From the NCBI RefSeq assembly GCF_052072235.1, contig NZ_CM125436.1, forward strand, positions 4,892,001 to 4,956,000: DNA of 64,000 bases, written 5' to 3'. Shown here in pieces: positions 48,771 to 56,790 of this stretch (position 1 is the first letter of the stretch; each line of letters opens with the position of its first letter). This DNA comes from Brevibacillus_D fluminis_A. Its GTDB lineage: Bacteria > Bacillota > Bacilli > Brevibacillales > Brevibacillaceae. Under the pieces are notes generated by a model that saw only the letters and a program-made list of their open reading frames with translations, was not told where the DNA came from and searched no databases. A program made the position numbers and the translations under genes.

Positions 48771-50204
48771 TCAGCAGCGAGTATAGCGCGGCGTGAAGCT
48801 TGTTTGCACGATCGCCTCATTGCCCAGTGTGGCAGCAAGCACTTCCCGCAATACCTCTGGCAGAAAAAAACGGGTATCCTCCCCGTCCAAAAGCTCCGGC
48901 AGCAAGCGCCGGTTGTACATGAACATGTCGACTGTCGCAACCCGGTAAGCTCGAGCGGGTTCCAGCGGATGACCATCTATTTTGATTTGTTTGATTGTAC
49001 GGTCTGGTGTATCCCTATATTCCACCGTCATGCCATCGATGCCCATCCAGCCTGCCACTTTGCCGCGAAAGCCGAAGCCGCGCAGCTCTTTGTGGATAAA
49101 ATCGGGCTGTATCGCCCGTTCCATCACTTTGGCGAGCTGTGCGCCCGTCAAGGTGACCACGCACGGATTGATCGGGTGCGGCAGGCAGCGAAGCAGCTCC
49201 AGCTTGGTAACCGGACCGGCCGGCAACCCCGTCAGCAAAAGTCCGCTGTTCGCCATCCCCACGTCCGCCTTTGTCCAGGCGCGGATGCTCGCCGCAAGAA
49301 ATGTGGCAAACGGGCTTTCTTTTTCCCAATCCAGCTGAAAATCAACGGGCAGCTGCGCCACGGTATTCGTGAGCAGCTCCTCCGCTTGCCGGAACTCCTG
49401 CGCGAGAAAAGCGCGGACCGCTGTATCCTCGGGATAATCGAGCGGATCGAGCACTTCCGCATTGGCTGCCGTTACCCTGCTGCTCTGATGATCGATGGAC
49501 AGCGTAATATGCCCGACCCGCTGGCCGAATTTGCCGGTCTGGGCAATCAGCGTCGAGCCGACCTGCTGGCCGTGTTCCAGCAAATGATGCGTGTGCGCGC
49601 CGAGAATGACATCGATCCCCTCGATTTGCTCAGCCAACTCCACATCCAGCTGATACCCTAAATGAGAGAGCAGCACGACTGCATCCACATGCGGGCGAAG
49701 CGCCGCGACCTGCTCAAGCAAAATGGCTCCCGGCGCCAGTGCGTCCCAGCCGAGTTGCCGATAAGCGGGAGTAAAAGGAGCCGTCACGGCGAGGATGGCA
49801 ACCTGCACGTCGCCAAAGCGATGAATCGCATGCGATACCGCCCAGGGAGGAATCTCCCCCGTCTGCGGCTCGCGCAAGTTGCTGAGGACGACGGTAAAAT
49901 CGGCTTGCTGGTACAGCTGATTCAGCTGCGCCTTCGTCAAGGTCAGCCCTTCATTGTTGCCGATGGTGGCGTACTGATAGCCGCTCCGATTCAATATTTG
50001 CGTATTCGCTTTGCCCCACGTCGCCTCGGTCGGCTCGCTCATCCGGTCCAGATGATCGCCGATATCGACCGTCAGCACATGCTCCCCCTGCGCTTCCCAC
50101 CGGCTGCGCTCTTCCTTCAGCAACGCGGCAATATGCGGCATTTGTTCAAAGTGGCTGTGCAAATCGTTCGTATGCAAAATATGTAAGGTACAGGTACTCG
50201 TCAC
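48771..50204 (-). CDS. yunD: YunD: 5'-nucleotidase/UDP-sugar hydrolase-like metallophosphoesterase
   Basis: A 477-residue two-domain protein. The N-terminal metallophosphatase domain has LHILHTNDLHSHFE, DIGDHLDRMS, IGNNEGLT, LLSHLGYQLDVELAEQ and ILGAHTHHLLEHG (metal ligands Asp, His, Asn and His-x-His). The C-terminal 5'-nucleotidase domain starts about residue 280 (MANSGLLLTGLP, YRVATVDMFMYN). It lacks a signal peptide, so it acts in the cytoplasm, unlike UshA. It probably cleaves nucleotides or dinucleotide-type substrates. The GTG start at 50204 follows AAGGGAGGGAG. Confidence 0.87.
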   Translation of the reverse strand: MTSTCTLHILHTNDLHSHFEQMPHIAALLKEERSRWEAQGEHVLTVDIGDHLDRMSEPTEATWGKANTQILNRSGYQYATIGNNEGLTLTKAQLNQLYQQADFTVVLSNLREPQTGEIPPWAVSHAIHRFGDVQVAILAVTAPFTPAYRQLGWDALAPGAILLEQVAALRPHVDAVVLLSHLGYQLDVELAEQIEGIDVILGAHTHHLLEHGQQVGSTLIAQTGKFGQRVGHITLSIDHQSSRVTAANAEVLDPLDYPEDTAVRAFLAQEFRQAEELLTNTVAQLPVDFQLDWEKESPFATFLAASIRAWTKADVGMANSGLLLTGLPAGPVTKLELLRCLPHPINPCVVTLTGAQLAKVMERAIQPDFIHKELRGFGFRGKVAGWMGIDGMTVEYRDTPDRTIKQIKIDGHPLEPARAYRVATVDMFMYNRRLLPELLDGEDTRFFLPEVLREVLAATLGNEAIVQTSFTPRYTRC

Positions 50205-50281
50205 GCGGCTCCCTCCCTTCACTCTTATCCTATTCATGGAAAATGGGGTCGTGCCGTCATTTTACACGCTGCTTTTTTCTC

Positions 50282-51106
50282 TTATTTGCCTACAAAATAT
50301 TCCGTTATCATTTGCACGGCAATCGCGAGAATCAAAATGCGCAGCAAAAAAACAAGCGTGCGCCCTTTCAGCCGCGCAGCGATTTTGGCCCCGAGCACGC
50401 CTCCTGCCAAAGCCCCCGGCGCCAGGGAGAGCACGTAAAGCCATGCCACCTGATGATGCATGATATTGGTGATGCTGCCGACCAGGGAAGAGAGAAAAAT
50501 GACGCACATCGAGGTTGCAGTAGCCATATGCGGAGGAAAACGAAACAGGATCAGCATGACCGGCACCATGAGAATGCCGCCCCCCACACCGAACAGAGAG
50601 GAAACATTGCCGACCAGAAACGCAAGCAAAATGGAGAGCCATCGGCTGTAGCCGTACGTGTGGGTTGTTCCGCTCTCGTCCACATATGTTCGGTTGACTT
50701 CCCATTCCACATGGCGCGGCTTCAGCTTGTCCTTCACCATCATCAGAACGAACATGGCGAGCTGGAACAGGCCGAATACGAGCGAAAATGTATGAGAATC
50801 GAACAGCTTGTTCAAATAGACGCCGGTGATCGCCCCGGGGGCGCTCCCGCTAAAGAACAGCAAGGCGCTTTGGATGTCTACTTTTTTCTGTTTGAGATAC
50901 GTAACCGATGACGACAGCGCCGTAACCACGATGACAAACAGCGAAGTGCCGGCCGCCAGCTGCGGCGTCATCTCGCCGGGATCATAATGGTTCACAACAT
51001 AAAGCAGGGCAGGTACAAAAAACATTCCCCCGCCCATGCCGACCAGGCTGCCGATGATGCCTGCCAGCAAGCCGATCAGCAAAAACAAGACCGCGATGGT
51101 AATCAT
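50282..51106 (-). CDS. yunE: TauE/SafE family membrane permease (YunE)
   Basis: A 274-residue membrane protein with about eight helices. Two internal repeats carry GIIGSLVGMGGGMFFVPALL and GNVSSLFGVGGGILMVPVML, the hallmark of the TauE/SafE family of sulfite or organosulfur anion permeases. In B. subtilis the homologue is YunE, next to yunD. The substrate is not known. It may connect with the sulfur genes elsewhere in the window, but that is speculation. Confidence 0.87.
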   Translation of the reverse strand: MITIAVLFLLIGLLAGIIGSLVGMGGGMFFVPALLYVVNHYDPGEMTPQLAAGTSLFVIVVTALSSSVTYLKQKKVDIQSALLFFSGSAPGAITGVYLNKLFDSHTFSLVFGLFQLAMFVLMMVKDKLKPRHVEWEVNRTYVDESGTTHTYGYSRWLSILLAFLVGNVSSLFGVGGGILMVPVMLILFRFPPHMATATSMCVIFLSSLVGSITNIMHHQVAWLYVLSLAPGALAGGVLGAKIAARLKGRTLVFLLRILILAIAVQMITEYFVGK

Positions 51107-51125
51107 GATGACACGTCCACGTCCT

Positions 51126-51983
51126 TTAGAACAGCTCCATTTGCCGAGGGTTCAGCCCTTCCGGCTCAATGTGTAGTATCTCCATAAACCGCTTGGCATT
51201 CGCGACGGCGTCCCCGCCCGAGTTGTTGTTGAACAGGATGCAGACTTCCTGCGCCTCCTCGCCAAGCGTCCGGATTCGCGGCGCCCATTCCTGCAGCTCC
51301 GCTTCATTATAGCGATACAAATACCGCACATCGCGCCAGTGTTGTCCCTCTCCTGCTTCGCGCCAGCCGGCGTTGTTCCGCCCGTGAAACCGGACGAGCG
51401 ACAGCGCTTCGTTGGTGACAGCGGGAACGATCGGCACGCAGCCATTCCCTGCCTGTGGCTCATCGCACACAACATGGATCGCCCCCAGCTCGCGCAAAAA
51501 CGAAAGCGTCTTGTCCCGATAGGGCGGCGCAAACCAGCTTTGATGGCGAAACTCGACTGCGACGCTGTACTGCTGAAATGCAGCCACACAGACTTGCACA
51601 TACCGGACATGCTCGCGCTTGCAGTCGAACCACGGCGGGAACTGAAACAGGAGCATCTTCAGCTTGTTGGCCCAAACGAGCGGCTGAATGCTCTCCTCGA
51701 ACTGTGCGAACAATTCTTTACGGTCGACCGTCTGCTCACCGCGCTGATGACCGGTCATGCCTTGATGCGGCTTTACGATGAACCCGAATGAGCTGGGTGT
51801 GTCGCGCGCCCATTTCTCATAATTTTTTTGTGGTAAAATGGCGTAGAACGAACTGTCCACTTCCACGATGGGGAAATGGCCTGCGTATACCGACAGCTTG
51901 TCCTGGCTGCGCACGCCCTGCGTGTACAGCTCATGATGATCGCCCCAGCCGCAGACGCCTACGGTCAGTTTGCTAGTTTCCAT
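51126..51983 (-). CDS. yunF: DUF72 family protein (YunF)
   Basis: A 285-residue TIM-barrel-like protein of the DUF72 (YecE) family: VGVCGWGDHHELY, YAGHFPIVEVDSSFYA, FGFIVKPHQGMTGH, LLFQFPPWF, VAVEFRHQSWF, VCDEPQAG, VRFHGRNNAGW and ILFNNNSGGDAVANA. The family has no proven reaction. Length and synteny match B. subtilis YunF. The ATG at 51983 is taken, preceded by AAAGGATG. It ends the conserved yunC-F block. Confidence 0.87.
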   Translation of the reverse strand: METSKLTVGVCGWGDHHELYTQGVRSQDKLSVYAGHFPIVEVDSSFYAILPQKNYEKWARDTPSSFGFIVKPHQGMTGHQRGEQTVDRKELFAQFEESIQPLVWANKLKMLLFQFPPWFDCKREHVRYVQVCVAAFQQYSVAVEFRHQSWFAPPYRDKTLSFLRELGAIHVVCDEPQAGNGCVPIVPAVTNEALSLVRFHGRNNAGWREAGEGQHWRDVRYLYRYNEAELQEWAPRIRTLGEEAQEVCILFNNNSGGDAVANAKRFMEILHIEPEGLNPRQMELF

Positions 51984-52018
51984 CACGTTACATCCTTTGT
52001 CACAAGGAGATCGAAATC

Positions 52019-52462
52019 ATGCTTTCTTCCATTATGGGCGAGCCCTTTACCACTAAGCATACCAGACTCTGGATGGATCGAAAAGTCTACGAGCGCTTGC
52101 TCGATGCAGGCCAAACTGCACGCCCAAGAGAATTCGCCGCCTTGCTGGGAGGGACGGGCGCGCACATCACCGCCAGCTTTTCGCCTTCGCAGCTGGCAGC
52201 TGACCGCACTTCCTTTCACTGGGACGGGCCAACGCTTCTCGCCGCTTTGCGCGAGATCGGGCAAAGCCAGCTGCAATGGCTCGGCGTCTTTCATACGCAT
52301 CCGCTGACCCCTCCGCTCCCTTCTTTCGCCGACCATGCCGGCTGGCATTATCCCGCACTCAGCTACTGGATTCTTTCGCTTGCGGGAGTGGAGCCAAAGC
52401 TGCGCGCGTACCAGATGACGGAAGGCGTGTTTCAGCCGCGCTCCTTTATGCTGGTCGACTGA
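52019..52462 (+). CDS. Stand-alone JAMM/MPN metalloprotease-like protein
   Basis: A 147-residue single-domain protein with a complete JAMM zinc motif: Glu38 in REFAALLGG, then His92-x-His94 and Ser102-x2-Asp105 in VFHTHPLTPPLPSFADHAGW. Such proteins cut isopeptide or C-terminal peptide bonds, for example of ubiquitin-like or sulfur-carrier proteins. No ThiS/MoaD-like, E1-like or CysO gene is beside it, so the target is unknown. It starts 36 bp from the divergent yunF. The ribosome site is AAGGAGA. Confidence 0.78.
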   Translation: MLSSIMGEPFTTKHTRLWMDRKVYERLLDAGQTARPREFAALLGGTGAHITASFSPSQLAADRTSFHWDGPTLLAALREIGQSQLQWLGVFHTHPLTPPLPSFADHAGWHYPALSYWILSLAGVEPKLRAYQMTEGVFQPRSFMLVD

Positions 52463-52585
52463 TCAGCTTCCTACCGGAGTCATTGCTTTTGCAATCGCAT
52501 TCCGCTATAGTTTTTCGTATCGAAAGTGAACATCGGCTTTCGCTTACCTTTTGCCAAGAAATCTTCTTTTACAGGAGGCCCGCGC

Positions 52586-53074
52586 ATGATCTACGAATAC
52601 TCAGAGGCGAATGGCATTCCCGAGATGGAACTGGACGACATCGATAAGCAAATTCTTCAGGAACTGCATAACAACAGCCGCATCTCATACACGGATCTGG
52701 CGAAGCAGATCGGCATTTCCCGCGTTGCCATTCAGGCGCGCATCAGCGCATTGGCCGAATCCGGGGTCATCGAACGTTTCACCGTCGTCATCAACCCGAC
52801 CAAAGTCGGCATTCAGGTTTCCGCCTTTTTCAATGTCGATATTGAGCCGAAGCATCTGGATGAAGTGGCTGAAAAGCTGTCGCGCGAGCCCGCGGTGACA
52901 AGCCTTTACCATATGACAGGGCCGAGCACCTTGCACATGCACGGAATATTCAAAAACATGCAAGAGATGGAAAACTTTTTGCTGAACCGCCTTTACACCT
53001 TGCCGGGGATTATGCGCGTCGAATCCCAGCTGCTGCTGAAGCGATACAAGAGCAGAATGGGCATGAAGCTGTAA
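52586..53074 (+). CDS. Lrp/AsnC family transcriptional regulator
   Basis: A 162-residue regulator. After an unusual 15-residue N-terminal extension (MIYEYSEANGIPEME) comes the HTH (LDDIDKQILQELHNNSRISY, LAKQIGISRVAIQARISALA) and the RAM ligand domain (VGIQVSAFFNVDIEPKHLDE to LPGIMRVESQLLLKRYKSRM). It should bind an amino acid or related effector. ACAGGAGG precedes the ATG. It converges with the chrA pair; its target is not evident. Confidence 0.87.
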   Translation: MIYEYSEANGIPEMELDDIDKQILQELHNNSRISYTDLAKQIGISRVAIQARISALAESGVIERFTVVINPTKVGIQVSAFFNVDIEPKHLDEVAEKLSREPAVTSLYHMTGPSTLHMHGIFKNMQEMENFLLNRLYTLPGIMRVESQLLLKRYKSRMGMKL

Positions 53075-53087
53075 CGGGAGCCTCATG

Positions 53088-53151
53088 AAAAAGTCCCCTT
53101 CCGCACAAGCCGGCCGGGCGAATGTACCCGACAGACCGTACAGAAGGGGAC
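53088..53151 (-). terminator. Intrinsic terminator of the chrA pair
   Basis: On the minus strand GTCCCCTTC and GAAGGGGAC pair around a long loop that has further pairing, followed by TTTTTC. Confidence 0.75.
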
Positions 53152-53178
53152 GCAGCGTCTCGCGATGGTCGCTAACGC

Positions 53179-53730
53179 TCACGCCACCGAATGGGAAAGC
53201 ACGAGCCCGCCATAAACGAACGCAAGCACAATCACGACGGCAGGGTGGATTTTCCATTTCGTCAGCATCAAAAAGCTGACCGCAGCGATGCCGAGAAATT
53301 GCACCCACCCGATGGAATGAAAAGACACCAGCCCCATCTCCCACGTGAGCAAAAGCATCATGATGGCGATGACAGGCTGCACCAGCAAGGTCATCCCTTT
53401 CACCGCATCCGAGCTGCGGTAGCGATTCAATAGCCGCAGCAGGAAGATCAGCGCCAGTATGGAAGGCACGACCGTGGCTGCCGTCGCTACCAGCATGCCG
53501 AGCCACCCTGCCTGCTGATAGCCGACGAAGGCAGCGATTTTGGTTGCGATCGGACCCGGCAAGGCATTGGCTACCGCGAGCATGTCGCCGAACTGCTCAT
53601 TGGTCAGCCAATGATAATGGTTCACGATCTCCTCCTGCATCAGCGGAATCGACGCTGGCCCTCCGCCATAGCCAAGGATATTGGCCATAAAAAATCCCCA
53701 AAACAGATTCATCAAAAGCAGAAAGCTCAT
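53179..53730 (-). CDS. Chromate transporter ChrA, C-terminal-type half
   Basis: A 183-residue membrane protein of the short CHR type. The motif GYGGGPASIPLMQEEIVN, then NALPGPIATKIAAFVGYQQA, is the CHR signature. About five to six helices follow. Short CHR proteins work as a pair, and the other half starts 4 bp upstream with an ATGA overlap. Together they should move chromate, probably exporting it, with sulfate as a possible alternative substrate. Confidence 0.88.
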   Translation of the reverse strand: MSFLLLMNLFWGFFMANILGYGGGPASIPLMQEEIVNHYHWLTNEQFGDMLAVANALPGPIATKIAAFVGYQQAGWLGMLVATAATVVPSILALIFLLRLLNRYRSSDAVKGMTLLVQPVIAIMMLLLTWEMGLVSFHSIGWVQFLGIAAVSFLMLTKWKIHPAVVIVLAFVYGGLVLSHSVA

Positions 53731-54344
53731 AGCGGCACCCCTCCGTTCGACTTCGTCGTTTCTTTCGGTTGCGCTTCTTCATGTCGCCGCTTGATCCGGT
53801 TCATCACGCGCAAATGAAAGGCGCCGTATAAAAGAAACGCGGCAACGACGATGGCCGGATGCAGGTCAATCATCGACAGCAGCAAGAACGCAAGCGCGGC
53901 AAAGCACACGCTGGCCGCTTTCCCCAATCCCTTCCACGCCTTCATAAAAAACTCATAGGCCATCTGGGCCAGCATCACGGCGATGACGGGTCGCACCCCC
54001 TCGATCATGCCGACGATGACCGCCGAATCTTTCAAGGCATACAAAATCCCGAGCAAAGCTACCATCGCCAAGTTCGTCGGCAAAATGTGAGCCAGAACCG
54101 CGACGATCGCACCGAGCCCTTTTTTCTGCTGATAGCCAAGATAGGCAGCCATTTTGGTTGCGATCGGCCCGGGCAGCGCATTGGCCAGCGCCAAAATCTC
54201 CCCGAATTCATCTTCGCTCACCCATTTGTATTTGTTCACCGCTTCATGGCGAAACAACGGCATGACAGACGGCCCGCCACCGTACCCGACAATACCGGTC
54301 CGCACCATGGCGATGACGATCTCCCGATATGGAGCAACTCCCAT
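53727..54344 (-). CDS. Chromate transporter ChrA, N-terminal-type half
   Basis: A 205-residue partner of the gene at 53179. It has GYGGGPSVMPLFRHEAVN and NALPGPIATKMAAYLGYQQK, so it is a duplicate of the same CHR domain, and it carries a charged C-terminal tail (IKRRHEEAQPKETTKSNGGV). The stop overlaps the next start by ATGA. GGAGGGCGAG precedes the ATG. The pair forms a unit with its own terminator. Confidence 0.88.
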   Translation of the reverse strand: MGVAPYREIVIAMVRTGIVGYGGGPSVMPLFRHEAVNKYKWVSEDEFGEILALANALPGPIATKMAAYLGYQQKKGLGAIVAVLAHILPTNLAMVALLGILYALKDSAVIVGMIEGVRPVIAVMLAQMAYEFFMKAWKGLGKAASVCFAALAFLLLSMIDLHPAIVVAAFLLYGAFHLRVMNRIKRRHEEAQPKETTKSNGGVPL

Positions 54345-54506
54345 CTCGCCCTCTCCTCCCCCTACGTTCTCTCAAGAACATTATGAAACCATTTTTCGAT
54401 TATAAATTACGTTATGAATAAATATATCCAAAAACAATTTCGTATTCAACAATAAATTCGATATTGACTTAACAAAAGAAATATGCGAAATTCATTTACA
54501 GAAAAA

Positions 54507-54625
54507 TAAGAAAAACTTCTTTCAGAAGTCAGTCCCAAGAAGCATATCCTTCGATCTGTAGAAGTTTTTCTTCCGCTCCAGAATTTATAAGCGCAAGCAC
54601 TTATAAATTCTTATCCGATCAAAAA
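54507..54625 (+). repeat. Palindromic intergenic repeat, short form (copy D)
   Basis: Short form nearly identical to copy A: AAGAAAAACTTC / GAAGTTTTTCTT arms, CTTCCGCTCCAG, hairpin AATTTATAAG / CTTATAAATT, end TTCTTATCCGATCAAAAA. Its tail ends 14 bp before the start codon of the gamma-glutamyltransferase-like gene, so the gene's ribosome site (AAAAGGGGG) begins right at the end of the repeat. Confidence 0.85.
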
Positions 54626-54639
54626 GGGGGACTTCTCGT

Positions 54640-56244
54640 ATGGCTGATCGTCCGGCAAGAAATCCGCGAGCGACACGCTCTGTTGTGCACGCGCCAAACG
54701 GAATGGTGGCGTCAAGCCAGCCATTGGCATCAGCGGCAGGCCTGCGCATTCTGCTGCAAGGAGGAAATGCTTTTGACGCCGCTGTTGCGACCGCCGCTGT
54801 CTTGACGGTGGTGGAACCGATGCAGACCGGGCTTGGCGGGGACATGTTCGCGCTTCTTTATAACCAGAAAAATAAAAAGGTGGAGGCCCTAAACGGCAGC
54901 GGCCGCGCGCCGCAAAAAGCCACCCGGGAGTTTTACCGTTCCAAAGGATTCTCGTCGATGCCTAAGAGAGGCATCCTTTCGGTCACAACGCCCGGAACCG
55001 TCGATGGCTGGGCCGAAATTCTCGAGAAACACGGGACCATGACGTTCGCACAAGTTTTGGAGCCCGCGATTGAGTATGCGGAAAAAGGGTTCCCGGTTTC
55101 CGAAATCATCAGCAACCAGTGGAAGCGCGAGGAAGCATTGCTGCGCGCTACATCGGCTGCAAGCGAAACGTTTTTGCTTGATGGGCGAGCGCCGCGAGAA
55201 GGCGAGCTGTTCGTCAACCCGCGCCTGGCAGCGACATTGAAAGCGATCGCTGCTGGCGGCCGCGATGCTTTTTATAGAGGAGAAATCGCCCGCAAAATCG
55301 CTGCTTATATGGAGGAGCACGGCGGACTGCTCACGCATGACGACTTGGCGAGCCATTCCTCCACATGGGTCGAGCCGGTCAGCGTAACATACAAAGGCCA
55401 TCGCGTTTACCAGCTCCCGCCGAACGGGCAAGGCGTGGTCATGCTCAACATTTTGAACATCATGGAGCAGTTCGACCTGTCATCCATGCCGCACAATTCC
55501 GCTGACTATGTGCATGTTCTGGCGGAAGCGACAAAGCTGGCGCTCGCAGACCGCGATCATTTCATCTGTGATCCGGCGTTTTCCGCCATTCCGCTGGATC
55601 AGCTCCTCAGCAAGGAATACGCCGCAGCGCGCAGCCAGCTCATCTCCATGGATCGCGTCATCAAAGAAACCGGTCCCGGGCTGGAGATGAAATCCGATAC
55701 CGTCTATTTCACGGTCGTAGACAAGGACCGCAACGCGATTTCCTTTATCAACAGCGTTTTTGACGGCTTTGGCTCCGGCATCGTGGCTGGGGACACCGGG
55801 ATTGCCCTGCAAAACCGCGGTTCCGGCTTTTCGCTCGAGGAAGGGCATCTCAACCAATTGGAGCCCGGCAAGCGGCCGCTCCACACCATCATTCCGGCGA
55901 TGGTCACAAAAGATGACCAACCGTTTTTGTCCTATGGCGTCATGGGCGGCGACATGCAGACCCAAGGACAAGTCCAGGTGCTGCTAAATCTGCTTGCGTA
56001 CGGCATGAACATTCAGGAGGCGGGCGAAGCGCCGCGCATGCGCTACCTGCACCAGAACCATGAGCTTGCGCTTGAAAGCGAGTTCGCCGGAAGCGTCCGG
56101 TACGGCTTGATCGAAAAAGGACATAAGGTCGTATCGTTGGTCGACTGCTTCGGCGGCTTTCAAGGCATCCTGATCGATCCGGCGACCGGCATGCTGCAAG
56201 GCGGCTCGGACCCACGAAAAGATGGGTGCGCGATCGGGTATTGA
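54640..56244 (+). CDS. Gamma-glutamyltransferase-like Ntn hydrolase (YwrD type)
   Basis: A 534-residue member of the gamma-glutamyltranspeptidase family, which self-cleaves to free an N-terminal Thr nucleophile. The likely nucleophile is Thr354 in MKSDTVYFTVVDKDRNAISF. Other family text: VVHAPNGMVASSQPLASAAG, LQGGNAFDAAVATAAVLTVV, EPMQTGLGGDMFALLY, GVVMLNILNIMEQF, ADRDHFICDP and FGSGIVAGDTGIALQNRGSG. There is no signal peptide, so it acts inside the cell, like B. subtilis YwrD and some cephalosporin acylases, and not like secreted Ggt. Substrate unknown. Confidence 0.88.
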   Translation: MADRPARNPRATRSVVHAPNGMVASSQPLASAAGLRILLQGGNAFDAAVATAAVLTVVEPMQTGLGGDMFALLYNQKNKKVEALNGSGRAPQKATREFYRSKGFSSMPKRGILSVTTPGTVDGWAEILEKHGTMTFAQVLEPAIEYAEKGFPVSEIISNQWKREEALLRATSAASETFLLDGRAPREGELFVNPRLAATLKAIAAGGRDAFYRGEIARKIAAYMEEHGGLLTHDDLASHSSTWVEPVSVTYKGHRVYQLPPNGQGVVMLNILNIMEQFDLSSMPHNSADYVHVLAEATKLALADRDHFICDPAFSAIPLDQLLSKEYAAARSQLISMDRVIKETGPGLEMKSDTVYFTVVDKDRNAISFINSVFDGFGSGIVAGDTGIALQNRGSGFSLEEGHLNQLEPGKRPLHTIIPAMVTKDDQPFLSYGVMGGDMQTQGQVQVLLNLLAYGMNIQEAGEAPRMRYLHQNHELALESEFAGSVRYGLIEKGHKVVSLVDCFGGFQGILIDPATGMLQGGSDPRKDGCAIGY

Positions 56245-56257
56245 CAGGCATAACATG

Positions 56258-56320
56258 AAAAAAGAATGTGCTGGCAACGTCGGGAAACCATCCCGTTCTT
56301 GCAGCACATTCTTTGCTTTT
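56258..56320. terminator. Two-way intrinsic terminator
   Basis: AAAGAATGTGCTG and CAGCACATTCTTT are perfect complements, with GGGAAACCATCCC as a second hairpin in the loop. T runs lie on both sides. It serves the transferase and the convergent OsmC gene. Confidence 0.85.
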
Positions 56321-56762
56321 ACACGACCTCGATGCTCGGCTCAACCGTTACCGCCACATTGCCGCGCAATGCTTTGGAAATCATGCACGCCTGTTCGGCG
56401 CGATGTGTCGCTTGCTCCGCTTGTTTCACCTGCTCCTCGTCCGCATCCGCGAGCAGCAGATGCGGGCGATGGATGATTTGTTGGAAGCTTTGTTTGCCGC
56501 CTTCCACGACGACGATCCCCTCCGACTGAAGCGTGAGCGATTTCACCGTGAGCGTACGCCTCTGCAAAATGGCGGCGAGCGTGATCAGGTAACAGTTCAT
56601 CGCTGCACCGATCAAAAGTTCCTCCGGATTGGTGCCAACTCCTGGCCCATTCATTTCGCTCGGAACGGAAATCGCCGTTTTCAGCCCTTTGCCACTCAAT
56701 GTGCCCGTACCAGACAGGCCGCCTTCCCATGTCGCCTTCAGTTGAAACCGATGTTCCTCCAT
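56319..56762 (-). CDS. OsmC family peroxiredoxin-like protein
   Basis: A 147-residue protein of the OsmC family, in the subgroup of SACOL1771-type proteins. Both redox cysteines are present: one in IGAAMNCYLITLAAIL and one in EQACMISKALRG. It begins with EEHRFQLKATWEGGLSGTG. The likely role is reduction of organic hydroperoxides using a thiol. The ATG at 56762 follows GGGTGAGG. It lies 28 bp after floT, in the same direction, so it may be co-transcribed. Confidence 0.87.
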   Translation of the reverse strand: MEEHRFQLKATWEGGLSGTGTLSGKGLKTAISVPSEMNGPGVGTNPEELLIGAAMNCYLITLAAILQRRTLTVKSLTLQSEGIVVVEGGKQSFQQIIHRPHLLLADADEEQVKQAEQATHRAEQACMISKALRGNVAVTVEPSIEVV

Positions 56763-56790
56763 GTCCTCACCCTCAACCTTTTTCTCCAGT

